DNA of 64,000 nucleotides from Seiridium cupressi (taxonomy: Eukaryota > Ascomycota > Sordariomycetes > Amphisphaeriales > Sporocadaceae): assembly GCA_036674765.1 (NCBI GenBank), contig JARVKI010000033.1, forward strand, positions 62,001 to 126,000, given 5' to 3'. Below are positions 22,248 to 33,714 of this stretch, piece by piece. Numbering within the stretch: the stretch's first letter is position 1; each line of letters starts with the position of its first letter. The notes beneath the pieces are model-generated. The model did not search any database and was not told the origin of the DNA. It saw only the letters and a list, made by a program, of their open reading frames with translations. A program made the translations under genes and the position numbers.

Positions 22248-24824
22248 ATGGCGGTCGCAACGGAGTCACCTTCACCTATCCATGTCCTTGCTGGTCTCGG
22301 CCAAAACAAGAGCACCAAGACTGTCCTCCGAGTAGTCATCCTTGGTTTCATCGCCGCGGCAGCTGTAGCTAGTCGTCTATTCTCAGTCATTCGTAAGTTG
22401 CATTGGCATCTAGCTCCACGATACCTATTCAGTGTCTCCGGTCGCAATTGCTGTCGTCTAGAGCCGAGCTCTCTTGAGCTTTTCTGCGTTCCAATTGATG
22501 CCTGCCGTCCGAGTATTGGCTAACCCAGATATCGCAGGTTTTGAAAGTATCATCCACGAATGTACGTCCTCGGAGCCCTCACGAGCTGAACTCCTTCCTC
22601 GATCCTCGATGCGAATGCTAACAAATATCAGTCGATCCTTGGTTCAACTTCAGGGCTACGAAATACTTGGTTGCAAATGGCTTCTACAACTTTTGGGACT
22701 GGTTCGACGACCGAACATGGCACCCGCTGGGACGAGTCACTGGTGGTACACTGTACCCAGGTCTCATGGTTACGAGCGGTGCCATCTACCATCTTCTCCG
22801 ATTACTATCCGTCCCCGTCGACATCCGTAACATCTGTGTCCTTCTGGCGCCGGCTTGCTCGGGCTTGACGGCCTATGCAGCCTACCTTCTCACCAATGAA
22901 ATGACGACCTCCCCCTCGGCTGGTCTGCTGGCTGCCGTCTTCATGGGTATTGCCCCCGGTTACATCTCGCGGTCCGTCGCCGGTTCGTACGATAACGAGG
23001 CCATTGCCATCTTCCTCCTGGTCTTTACCTTCTTCCTGTGGATCAAGTCTCTGAAGCAGGGCTCCGTCATGTGGGGTGCGCTGTGCGCTCTCTTCTACGG
23101 ATACATGGTTGCTTCATGGGGTGGTTATGCCTTCATCACTTGCTTGCTTCCCCTGCATGCTTTCGTCTTGATCTGCATGGGCAGGTATAGCAGCAGACTC
23201 TATGTTTCCTACACGACCTGGTATGCTCTTGGCACGATCGCTAGCATGCAGGTTCCTTTCGTGGGTTTCGGGCCTGTCCGTACCAGCGAGCACATGCCAG
23301 CTTTGGGTAGGTTCTTGATCACCAATTTTGTGCGCTTCCACTGACAAGATATAGGCGTCTTTGGCTTCCTCCAGCTTGTGGCTTTCCTGGAATACGTGCG
23401 ATCCGCAATCCCCAGCCGTCAATTCCAGACCTTCCTCTACGTGGGAATGGGAGGCGTCTTCGGTGCCGGCCTGCTCGCGCTAGTTGGTCTGACCTCTGCC
23501 GGATACATTGCGCCGTGGTCTGGTCGATTCTACTCTTTATGGGATACTGGCTATGCCAAAATCCACATCCCCATCATCGCCTCCGTATCCGAGCATCAGC
23601 CCACCGCCTGGCCTGCCTTCTTCTTTGATCTGAACATGCTTATTTGGCTGTTCCCCGCCGGTGTCTACCTTTGCTTCCAGAAACTCGAGGATCAGCATGT
23701 CTTCATTGTCGTATATGCAGTCTTCGGCAGCTACTTCGCTGGAGTCATGGTGCGATTGATGCTTACTCTTACTCCGGTGGTCTGCGTTGCTGCCGCCATT
23801 GCTGTATCTCAGCTGCTCGACACCTACCTGGTGGCCAAGTCTCCCGCGCCCGTGGAGGCAGTGACCGAGGAAACTGTCGAGGCTGCCGCAAAGAAGAACA
23901 AGGGTGGCTTGCGTATTACAGCCACCCCCTATGTTGGTATCTACAGTGTCGCCTCCAAAGCCATCGTAGCTGCGGCCATGACTATCTACCTGTTGCTCTT
24001 CGTCCTTCACTGCACATGGGTCACATCAAATGCCTACTCCAGTCCTTCGGTCGTCCTCGCCAGTAAGATGCCCGATGGTAGCCAGCACATTATTGATGAC
24101 TACCGTGAGGCCTACCAATGGCTCCGTCAGAACACTAAGGAGGATGCCAAGATTATGTCGTGGTGGGATTATGGCTACCAGATTGGTGGTATGGCTGACC
24201 GTCCCACCTTGGTCGACAACAATACCTGGAACAACACCCACATTGCCACTGTTGGCAAGGCCATGAGCTCTCGCGAGGAGGTCAGTTATCCCATCATGCG
24301 CCAGCATGAAGTCGACTACGTCTTGGTTGTCTTCGGTGGTCTCCTTGGCTACTCGGGAGATGATATCAACAAGTTCCTCTGGATGGTCCGAATTGCCGAG
24401 GGTATTTGGCCTGATGAGGTGAAGGAGCGTGACTTCTTCACCGCACGCGGCGAGTACCGCGTCGATTCTGAGGCCACTGACACCATGAAGAACAGCTTGA
24501 TGTAAGCCCCCCTGCAAACTTCCTTTTCACTCCCGAAAACTAACAATCACTAGGTACAAGATGTCTTACTACAACTACAACACCCTCTTCCCTCCTGGAC
24601 AGGCTACGGACCGTGTCCGAGGTGTGAGACTTCCTGACCAAGGTCCCGTCCTGAACACTGTTGAGGAGGCCTTCACCAGTGAGAACTGGATCATCCGTAT
24701 CTACAAGGTCAAGGATCTCGACAACGTTGGTCGTGACCATGGTGCAGCTGCTGCATTTGAGAGAGGCCACAAGAAGAAGAAGGCTACTAAGAAGCGAGGC
24801 CCCAGGTCATTGAGGATAGATTAG
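22248..24824 (+). CDS. STT3: Oligosaccharyltransferase catalytic subunit STT3
   Basis: Five exons (22248-22392, 22538-22561, 22632-23306, 23355-24501, 24554-24824) encode 753 residues; the second exon is only 24 nt. The protein transfers the dolichol-linked glycan to asparagine in the ER lumen. The first diacidic loop motif H-E-F-D-P-W-F-N-F-R is formed across two splice junctions. About a dozen hydrophobic segments follow, then the soluble lumenal domain with the invariant W-W-D-Y-G-Y-Q-I sequon-binding motif at about residues 551-558 and D-N-N-T-W-N-N-T just after. The C-terminus ends in a lysine-rich tail. Length agrees with yeast and animal STT3. The gene is intact and surely essential. 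It is strand-collinear with the next gene but about 1 kb apart. Confidence 0.97.
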
Positions 24825-25832
24825 ATAGGTCAGTGATGTTTGATAGACGACCTATTGTGGCAATAGCGCCGCAATTTCATGGTTCTTGATATTTGGCATG
24901 GAATTGCCACTAGGGCAGGCATTGTACGTGTAGCAAAAAGCTCTGAAATAAATTTCCTTGAAAGAATACTTCTGTCTCTCGGAAAGTGCCGACAGATTGC
25001 TACGACTTCTATTGTGACTGACCTGTTGATAGAGAATAAGTTCAAATTGGAAGAGTGAGCATAGAACTTCTTTGCTTCTAGGCCATGATAGTCCAGGTCC
25101 AGGTGTAAGCCGCCTGATCTGTGCAATGCAATCCTTGAGGTCGCTTATTGAATGACGATAATCGAGGGCGCCGGTCAGCCGGCGAAAGTTGATTGTGCCA
25201 ATGATGGCAATGCTCGTTGCTGTGCTGGACTTCGCTAGTATCCAGAAAAGAATCCTTATCTCAGGCTGCCAAATTCTGCGAAGTTTTCCCAGCTCCTCCA
25301 TCAACAATTTCTGGTACCGCACCACCTTCGTTTGCAACAACTCTTGGTCTCGGCCATTTTCGTCGACCATCCTGCCACTCAACCCGCCGCACTCTTTTTC
25401 TTTTAGCATTGTATCTTGTTTTGCCCACACGCTGGTCCTTCAGCACTTTTCTTCTCTGTATCATAAAACCTCCCACAATCTTTTCATCTGGCGTTTCGTC
25501 GCTCTTTTACACGTCAAGACCCTCGACCGTGCTTTGACAGGACTGCAAAGGAAGACTTTGCTTCCCCATCACTCATTTTTTGATATTGCAACTCTCGCTA
25601 TCAAGTCTTGAAACCCGGATGGAAAAAATGTGGAGGTCGAAAAGAGCCCGTTTGGGCAGTGGGTAAGTCGCTCTCGAAGTCCATGCCGCCATTTTTGTCG
25701 TTCAGTCGCGGTTGCCTTGAGTTGATTGCACCTTCTGGCACAAGACCATCATGAGATCACTTCTAGTTTGGATTTGACACGCCCGATATAAGCTGCTTGA
25801 ACGATCTCATCCCCTCCGGCCGTCCATCTCGA
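24825..25832. other. Intergenic 1 kb between STT3 and the next gene
   Basis: Open frames on both strands (up to 192 codons on minus at 24852-25430) show no domain and overlap the expected STT3 3' UTR and the downstream promoter. 25380-25500 is pyrimidine-rich on plus, a usual fungal promoter feature. Confidence 0.45.
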
Positions 25833-25853
25833 ATGGGTGAAATGGGATGGTGA
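25833..25853 (+). promoter_or_regulatory. Upstream ORF overlapping the start codon of the next gene
   Basis: A six-codon frame with two ATGs (25833 and 25842) ends in TGA at 25851-25853, overlapping the main ATG at 25847 in another frame. Ribosomes starting there would read past the main start, so it would lower translation unless skipped by leaky scanning. Presence is seen directly; effect is inference. Confidence 0.5.
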
Positions 25854-28800
25854 AGGTGTCGCTAACGTTCAGCAGGAGCGACGGCTCAATCTCCATCCAG
25901 CCTCTTCTCGAGGACGACAGGCTCTACCTCCCAGCCAGCGACGTCTACCTCACGACCACCAGATCTGGCAAGCCTGCCTTAGCCCGCAAAAAGAATAGAG
26001 ACTTGCTTCGAGATCATGGCTTTGATCTACTCGGCCAAAGCTTTGGCGTGCCGTCTCGCGCCGACTTCGACCGTGGTCGACGTCCTGCTATCATTCGTCG
26101 GATGCCAAGATCGAGATCAGCTCAAAGCGCTCTCACGCCACGAGTGATTGAGATTGACTCGGACGACGATGATTTTACACCCGCTTCAAAAGTCAAACAT
26201 ATTGACGAGTATCCTCATCTGGAAGCCGCCCGCTCCTCATCCCGCTCGACAGTTACTCCAAAGAGCATTTTGCGATCTCCCAAGACATTCATCGAACACA
26301 GGCCGCCCAAAACTGCCCCTATTCCGTTGCTGCGGCCAGCTCCCAAGTTCAACCGACGCAGCCGCTCACTCTCACGCCCGGCTCCGTCTGAGCGAAGAAG
26401 ATTTGCAGTGTATGATTCCGAAGATGAGGGCTCGCCCACGGAGTCAGCTTCACCCTTATACCATCCTGGAGGTGCATTCTACACACCGCTAGCCTCTCCG
26501 CATGTCCACCCGAGCGTTGCGTCAATGTCAAACTACTTCCAACCGTCCATACCTGGTCAATATCCATTGGGCTGGCCTGGTAATGGCTTGAGCTATCCTT
26601 CGGCGGCCACCACGCCTGGAAATAATTCCAGCAACTTGCCACCACAACAAGCGCAAAGTTTTGGCGTTCAGTATCCCGGTGTGCCAGCTTTCGCTCTTCC
26701 GCAGCCGGCTTCTACGAATATGATGCCACAAACACAGACTGGAGTGACTGCCGTTGCATATTCCCAACCAAGCTTCGCCCCTCCTCCACCGCCTCCGCCT
26801 CCAGGTATAGCGCCGACTAGTATAAGCACTGAAACTGGTCATGCTACAGCACAGGGTGATGAGCGTATTAAGGAGCACTTCGAGAAGGTGGTCAAGCCCC
26901 AACTCGACAACCTTGGCAAAACTCAAACTGAAGATGAGAACCGGCAGAACCAACAACCGACAAAGAAAAAGGATGCAGAAAAAAAGACGCAGGACAACAA
27001 GAAGAAAACCTCAGTCACGGAGACATTGAATGATCAAGTTCCACCAAAGGATGCAACACCAAAAGCCCCTTCAGCCATTACAATAATGCACACCCATGTA
27101 TGTGCTGGCTGCGGAAAGACCAGATCCAAAGGCTATCATATGACTCATCCGCTGAAGAGAGGCGAGAAACCTGAGCCTGATTATTGCCGCCGATGTATCA
27201 TTACTGCTGATTACACAGACTCAGAGGCAACAGAGAGTGTAATAGGAAATGAGTTTCTCATGGTGAGTTGACATGAGGCACGGGTTTAGGCTTGTTATGT
27301 ACTAACTGCAAGATAGACACCTGCGCTGCCGATTGAAGATAGTGGCCATGATCATGTCACTCCTACTAGCAAGAGTAACCACGGAAGCGGCGCTTCTCGT
27401 AGAAATCTTCATAAGAAGCATAGCAGGCGAGACAGTTTCTTGAAAGCGGTCTCCTCCGTCCTTCCTAGTGGACGACGCAGCAGACGTGCCGATTCCTTGT
27501 CAACGCCCGAAGAAGCAAGTTCTCGAGGTTCATCCCAGACAGGAGAGCTTAGAGTCCGTCGGCAAAAGTCGACCCCGTCACGACCACAATCGACAAAATT
27601 GTCTCACCCACGCTCACCTCTCTGTGCGCCTCCTGCGCAGATGTCCCACTCACCTGATGGACGTTTGACAACAGAGCCAGATGTATCTGAGCCGCACCCT
27701 CAAGCAGTTTCTCGCAGCATGGCCTCACACAAGTCGGCCCTCAATCTGCATAAGTCACCTACTGGACGCACCAGTGGACCAGCATCGGCGGCTTCCAAGG
27801 CTACATCTCGTTCAAAGGGCTCTCGTCAGACGAACTCTGCGGCTCCAAACTTCTCATACAAGTTCAGTCATCTCTCGTCTCATACCTCCGGAATCCAGAA
27901 TGATGGAGCTGATGAGAAGCTTGGCTCCCGGCATCAGGGGTCATTCACCCATGATGGAAACTTTGCGATTACAGGACAACACGAAGAGAAGAGCTCGAAG
28001 AATTCACCTCGACATAGTAGCAAACCCGCTTCTTCCACCAAAAAATCTACTTCTGATTTGCTGGATACAGAATCCAGCGGAAGACGCAAGTCTGTTACTT
28101 CGAGCTCAAAGCACAAATCCACCGTGTTAGTTGAGCAAACTGCTTCGGACATGTTAGATGATGGAAAATCAAATAATCAAGATGACTCTCCCAAGTCTCA
28201 AACTTCACAAAATGAAGATCTCTGGGATTTCCAGGGAATATTCAACAAAGCTCCCAATTTTGATGAGCCCGTGGATGCTCATGCAACGAAGAATCTCAAT
28301 TTCAGTGACACCTCCAGACATGCACCTTCAGAGGGTGTCCATATCGGTAGCACAGAATTTGGATTTGACGGTAGTCGCCGTTGTAGTGGCGATTCTGGCT
28401 CTTCCGGAAAAAAGTCGAGCAGGAAGGCTGCTCTTGATGATACTACCATCTTGAATCCAGCTTCGAGTTCCGGTGAGCCTTGTGGTGTACCACTTCCGGG
28501 ATCTAACGGCACTCGATATACCTGTAGTAATTCTGCTTCGCCTGCTCAGGAGTCAAACACGAAGGGCCACTCTGAGCATCCTGCTGCTTCCCACAGTACA
28601 CCTGATTTTAGTGTTTTGGAAGGAGACAGCTCAGAGCGACGGCCTTCTCCACCAGCGCCCACTACTGATAATGCCTTCTGTTCCTAGAACGAACGCGGTG
28701 CAGAGTCAGAGCCTGACTTATTATCTCCGGACAAAGACGCGTTTGACTCGGTACCTTCCACGCCTGTTGATGGAGGCTGGGACGATTTTGAACCTCATCC

Positions 28801-29553
28801 CCAGATCCGACGTGACTCTTGGGAGAACAATCAAGACCATTTCGAGCAGCAGGCAGAGCACATGGTAGAGCAAATGGTTGAAGATGAGCTTATGCGTGCC
28901 GGTAAGCACTCTGGTCTCTTTGGTCTAGGGTCATGGGGTAGCTCTACGGCTTCAACCTACCCTACCTTGTCTAGTTATCTCAGCCATCTAACTACAAGCC
29001 TTGTCTCTATAGAATCTTGTGGTTCAGACGAGGTGCGCAACGATGGGAATGCGCATTACCAGCTTTCGAATGAGTCAGATCTTAAGGGGTCTGATACAGT
29101 TGACGAAAGGGATTTTAAGCAACCTGGTAAGCTTCACCTTACGTCCCTCGAACTCAACTTTTGCTAACATTCACACCAGAGCTTTCGAGCCATGAGGATC
29201 GACCGTACTCTCGACGGAGCTCGTGTAAAAGCAATTCGAAAAGCTCCCACAGCCGTTCCAGCTTATCGTCCAAGCATCTCTCTCATACAAGTTCCCACGT
29301 TAAGAGTAGAAGTAACAACGATTCACCCAGGAACAGCAACACGCAGGAACATCTCAACGACGATGGCGGATCGAGTTCGTCAAACAAATCATCATTCGAC
29401 TTCCTCCCCCCGCCTCAGGGATCTTCTATCCGCGCCCATACAGGCCATTCTGAGGACAACGTCACCCACTTTGACACCCTGCGCGATAACACATCAGTCA
29501 CATCCTCAACTCGAACTCCTCGTCGCCGTATTCGCCGTTTTGGCCTGTCGTAA
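25847..29553 (+). CDS. Large, mostly disordered fungal protein with a CxxC...CxxC zinc motif
   Basis: Five exons (25847-27262, 27317-28612, 28688-28901, 29013-29126, 29180-29553) give 1,137 residues in one consistent frame. I do not recognise a named family. The first 75 residues are a structured block beginning M-V-K-V-S-L-T-F. A polyproline run lies at about residue 310-320. A compact zinc-type motif sits at about 419-450 (C-A-G-C ... H-M-T-H-P-L-K ... C-R-R-C). The rest is Ser/Thr/Lys/Arg-rich low-complexity sequence, and the C-terminus is basic (R-R-R-I-R-R-F). The third exon contains a W-D-D-F-E acidic piece and a Q-Q-A-E-H-M-V-E-Q-M helix. A TAG stop at 28685-28687 lies in the same frame on both sides; I place it in a 75-nt intron with a weak donor (GTTTTG). 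If that intron is wrong, the protein stops there. Confidence 0.75.
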
Positions 29554-29854
29554 CTCTATGAAAAGAATATGATGCTTTGCATCCTGCTTTCTTTGCGTTG
29601 CATTTATAGTCCAGCAATTCGGCACGGCGTTGGCTTGTATCATCATGCTGGACTATTTGATCGGAACAACTTCCTTTTTGAAGGACATGGCAATATTGCA
29701 GACTAATTGCCATTCTGCCTACATGTGCTTGTCGGAAAATTTGCAGAATAAATAATCTTCTGCGCACTCAATTCTGCCCACATACTGTGGCTAAACAATG
29801 ATTGGTTTTTCTTTCTTTTTTGGAAGGTATTCGACACCAAGGAATCCATGAAAC

Positions 29855-29856
<2 letters not shown>

Positions 29857-29898
<42 letters not shown>

Positions 29899-30011
29899 TA
29901 AGGGTGGTTTATTATTAATGAATGGAGGCGGGGGATACGATAAATACACACCCCGGGGGGAAGGGGTTAACAGCTCGCANNNNNNNNNNCAAAATCTGGT
30001 TTTAATAATAT

Positions 30012-30043
<32 letters not shown>

Positions 30044-30059
30044 CAAACAAATTTATACA

Positions 30060-30107
<48 letters not shown>
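29857..30107. other. Assembly gap with flanking homopolymers
   Basis: Ten N bases at 29980-29989 are flanked by an A run of about 40 (29857-29896), a T run of about 30 (30014-30043) and an A run of over 40 (30061-30107). This looks like a scaffold join or collapsed low-complexity sequence, so the real distance and even the adjacency of the two sides are uncertain. Confidence 0.9.
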
Positions 30108-30109
<2 letters not shown>

Positions 30110-31311
30110 TAAAGGGGATTATATATGACTGAGAGTCGGCGTGCTCTTCCAGTACTAACCACCCGGGGTGAGACGTGGTACACAGGAGAACAGCTCGTAT
30201 CGAGCAATGAAGGGATATCCGTTCATGCAATCCACCCGTTGGTGTGATTAGGCCAACTCCTGTCGGCGCCATCGAGCGATCCCGGTAAGATAAAGGCTAT
30301 CAACTCCCCTCAACAATAGCAATGATGATGGCAAAAGCCTGGAAATGAGGGCATGAGGGACCAACATGAGAGATCAGCGATTGATAAGGGCGACATTCGA
30401 TATCACAGCACTCCTGGACTACCTTGTACTAATAGCACCCACATTGCATAGATTGTTCGCGAGATGTGATGAATGGAATTCTTCCTGAGGCTATCCCATG
30501 ATACTTGGTGGTGGTTTTTATTCGCTTCTGATCGAATGACCACTATTGCATGTGACATACCGCGGCCAACTTTTGGCTATGACACCATGGTAGTGTTAAC
30601 TGATGGCCACTAGATCTCCAACGTCCTTGTCTGTATGTTCCTCCGAACGAAGTGTCTCTCTTATTAATAAATAATTCACTGACATGCCGTTGTGGTCGAC
30701 GCCGAGCAGCGACTATGAACCTCTGTTGATGCACCGCCGTAGGAATGAAACAGGGGCCTTAGGATTGTCCATGCTGGTAAATCAAGTTGGGCTCAATGTA
30801 AGACAGTGCATCTCCCTGCCTTTCGATATCAATATATGTAGATATTTGTGGTAAATTGTTTAATATAGTCCTTCATGTACTTCCAGCAAACCAAAGGGGG
30901 ACGCAGGGTAATCCTTCCGATGTTATTCTGGTGTCTTTCTGCGGACTGGGCCATGTACGTAGTCGCGGCGATACGAGCTAGCCGATTTTCGTTTGCTCGT
31001 ACCACGATGTTGCTAGCATGAAACTCTCGAAGCTCGTCCCAACGCTCGACAGATGTCATGACGTTAGGTGAGAGGGTCCGATAGCTCATAAGACAGGGAC
31101 ATCTAAGAGGGAAACGTTCACCCGTTGAAATGCGAAAGACTACTGCCCATCCAAGTCTCTTTATTTTCACAGGTACTGCCTAACAATATACGATATCGCT
31201 ATTGATTCCGTATTGCACGACGACACTTTCTGGTTGATACAATTATATGGCTATCACATCATGATACCTATAACAAACGCTCAATTTATGTACACGATCC
31301 CTTTTTTCCCT
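30110..31311. other. Intergenic 1.2 kb after the gap
   Basis: One minus-strand frame of 113 codons (30829-31170) has no motif. Nothing else is assigned. The last part is the 3' flank of the SAT4-type gene. Confidence 0.4.
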
Positions 31312-32872
31312 TTAGCGCCCCGTCTCGTTCCAGGCCCTTGCTTTATTGGTAGACTGTAGAGAATCACTCGGCGTATACATGCGCTGCCACGCCTCAGGGC
31401 CATGTTCCGTATTCTCCACGGTTACGGTCTTGCTGACATGAATGCCGTCCCAGCTGTTGTAGTTCCGTGGGCTTTGTTTCACGTCCTCGGGAAATGCTGC
31501 CGAATTTTCATCGATCGTGTTCATTGGACCGGTTTGTTCCTTGGCTGAGTTGAATATCTGCTCCGTCGACCCATTGGGTGAGCCGTTGGGGGGAGTCGTC
31601 TCGTTACCCATCACCGTGGCCAGGGCTACAGTGATGCTAAAAGGATCGTTGTTCTTGCTCTTTCGGCCTCTATTATTATACATCTCAAATGACCTCTCAG
31701 GGTCGCCACTGTTCTTCGAGGGCTTCGATAGGTACCCGCCCTTGCTGCTGTACTTGTTGGTCCAGAACCCTTTCGTGAACAAGGGCCGGACGAGGATGGC
31801 TTGACCAATAAGGATGGCAACGAAGTCTTCGCGGCACGACCAGATAGCTGCGGTAGGACCGTTCTTGAGCTGTAGCCTTGTCAGCATCGGGGATGAGAGA
31901 CGTGGTGCACGGCGTCAACCTACGATCAGGACCATGGTCACTCGAACGATGGCCGCAACCATGATGAAGAAACCAGCTGTGAAAAGGACAAGAAGACCAA
32001 TCTTCTTCCAGACAGTAGTTTGAATATTGACCAGGACAGGAGCTGGGATCAACATGATCACGAGATCGGTGACAATGTTCATAACCAGAGGTGGGATCAT
32101 GTTGAGCCTAGACTGGGGCTGGCAGTACTCTGTAGATGGTCAGGAATGAGTATTGACCAGGTCGCATGGCGGGAAGTTGTCGCGTTCAGCGTGCTTCGTA
32201 CGACTGGAAACTTACCTCCTTGATCGGGGAAAACGACCCACATGCGGTTGTACGGGCGACAAACACAAAATAGGATCAGGTAGATGGCGATAAAAGTGGC
32301 GATTACGAGGTACATTGTTGGCTTGATGAACCTCTCAACCCAGAGCCCCCTGACTACACGTTGATAGAGGAAAAGCATCTGTTGGTAGCATTTTTATTAG
32401 TGTTCCTGTCCTCTTAGATCGCCGGCAAGTTGCGTGTTGTCGAAAGACCTACGTTCATCTTGAGGGTCCAAATGAACAAAATGTATGTTGCCACGCCGGC
32501 GCAAAACCACTGCGTTGCATAGATCAATGATTTTGCCTCTTCCTCGGACAGAGCCTCGCGCTGCTCCATGGTCAGAGCATGGAGGTCCCCAAGGCCCCCA
32601 ACTATATGTGCCGCGACGGTCATGACGGTGTAGGTTGCCTGATAAGTCATTGGTCGTTAGTGGGCCGTACCACGGGCTGGTCTGGTGTTGAATTTGCAGA
32701 GTTTCCTGTCTGCAAGATGCCGTGGACATACCCATGAGAAAATAATGATATAGTCGTCCGGCTTGAAACCTGAGAGACCGATCATTCGCAAGCGACATCC
32801 TATTCTAGCGAAGATCACGAGTGATCCGATCGCATAGAGCGTCCATGTCTCGATGAGCTCTGCAACGCCCAT
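31312..32872 (-). CDS. SAT4/rhodopsin-like seven-helix membrane protein
   Basis: Five exons (32872-32732, 32638-32453, 32378-32216, 32129-31924, 31869-31312; introns 93, 74, 86 and 54 nt) encode 417 residues. The pattern is that of the large fungal family of integral membrane proteins with a rhodopsin-like domain (SAT4 group): an N-terminal helix, then F-K-P-D-D-Y-I-I-I-F-S-W, later Y-N-R-M-W close to C-x-P, then M-N-I-V-T-D-L-V-I-M-L-I-P and a final helix pair. A polar C-terminal tail of about 150 residues is cytosolic. The biochemical role of the family is unknown; proposals include sensing and signalling. It is divergent from the aldehyde dehydrogenase, with about 840 nt between starts. 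Confidence 0.85.
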
Positions 32873-33714
32873 CGCGTCGGATTGGTGGTCACGAAAACCC
32901 TAGTAAGCGATACAGATTCTGAATACAGAGAAGAAGAAAACACCCAAGCCCCTTTCACAAATGGGAGATGTAAGCCGGTTGACCATTATGTGTACATAAG
33001 ATTCTAGGATCGTACCAGGTCAAGTGAACTCACTTGCCAAGACGAGATTGGAAGAAGGCTGCTGAAGCCTGGGTGAATAGCCTGCATGTGTGCGGCCCAG
33101 CCCAGCCCACCGGTCAGCCGTCCCCATGTAATACGCTGCATCAAGTTACTATTGTACTGTACTGGTTCTTGTGGTACCTGTGTACGAAACAGAACCACAC
33201 CATGCATGTAGATGGATCCGCACGACAGAAGGATCCGTAAGACAACCATACTGGCCGGGCCGGGGCCTCGGCCCAAGGAGGGTACCATCGATGTTACCAC
33301 GCCGGGCCCCCCTGTCGCGCGGAATCTCATTACTGACATGAAAATTGGTGGGTGATGTGATTTTGTGCCCACTCGAGTTGCACTCACATTCGGCTAGCTA
33401 TACTGGCTCCCTGCACTAGGACTGTTTGCTGCACTGGGGAATTCAGCTTGTGAGGAGCAGGCCTTCATCGTAGCCTCCACCCGACAGCCAAAGAAACATC
33501 GATCCATTCCTTACAGCAATCTTTCTGTCCTCTTTTATTTTTCCTCTTCTTCTTTCTCCCCCGTCCGCCGGCGTTAGTCAAGTATACTGGAGGCTCTTAA
33601 TATCTGCATTGACCCCCTTATACCTGTTTACATCATACAGGCCTCACTCCCCCCGCACTCTTCAGACGCTGTGCCACAAATTGGCAATTCTGCCAACACT
33701 GACTGCAATACAAC

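Noticed and set aside
24026..24517. A minus-strand frame of 163 codons over the STT3 lumenal domain
   Set aside because: The plus-strand STT3 motif W-W-D-Y-G lies here; the antisense frame is a shadow.
24852..25430. A 192-codon minus-strand frame downstream of STT3
   Set aside because: No domain or splice-consistent extension; it begins and ends in ordinary intergenic sequence and lacks codon bias.
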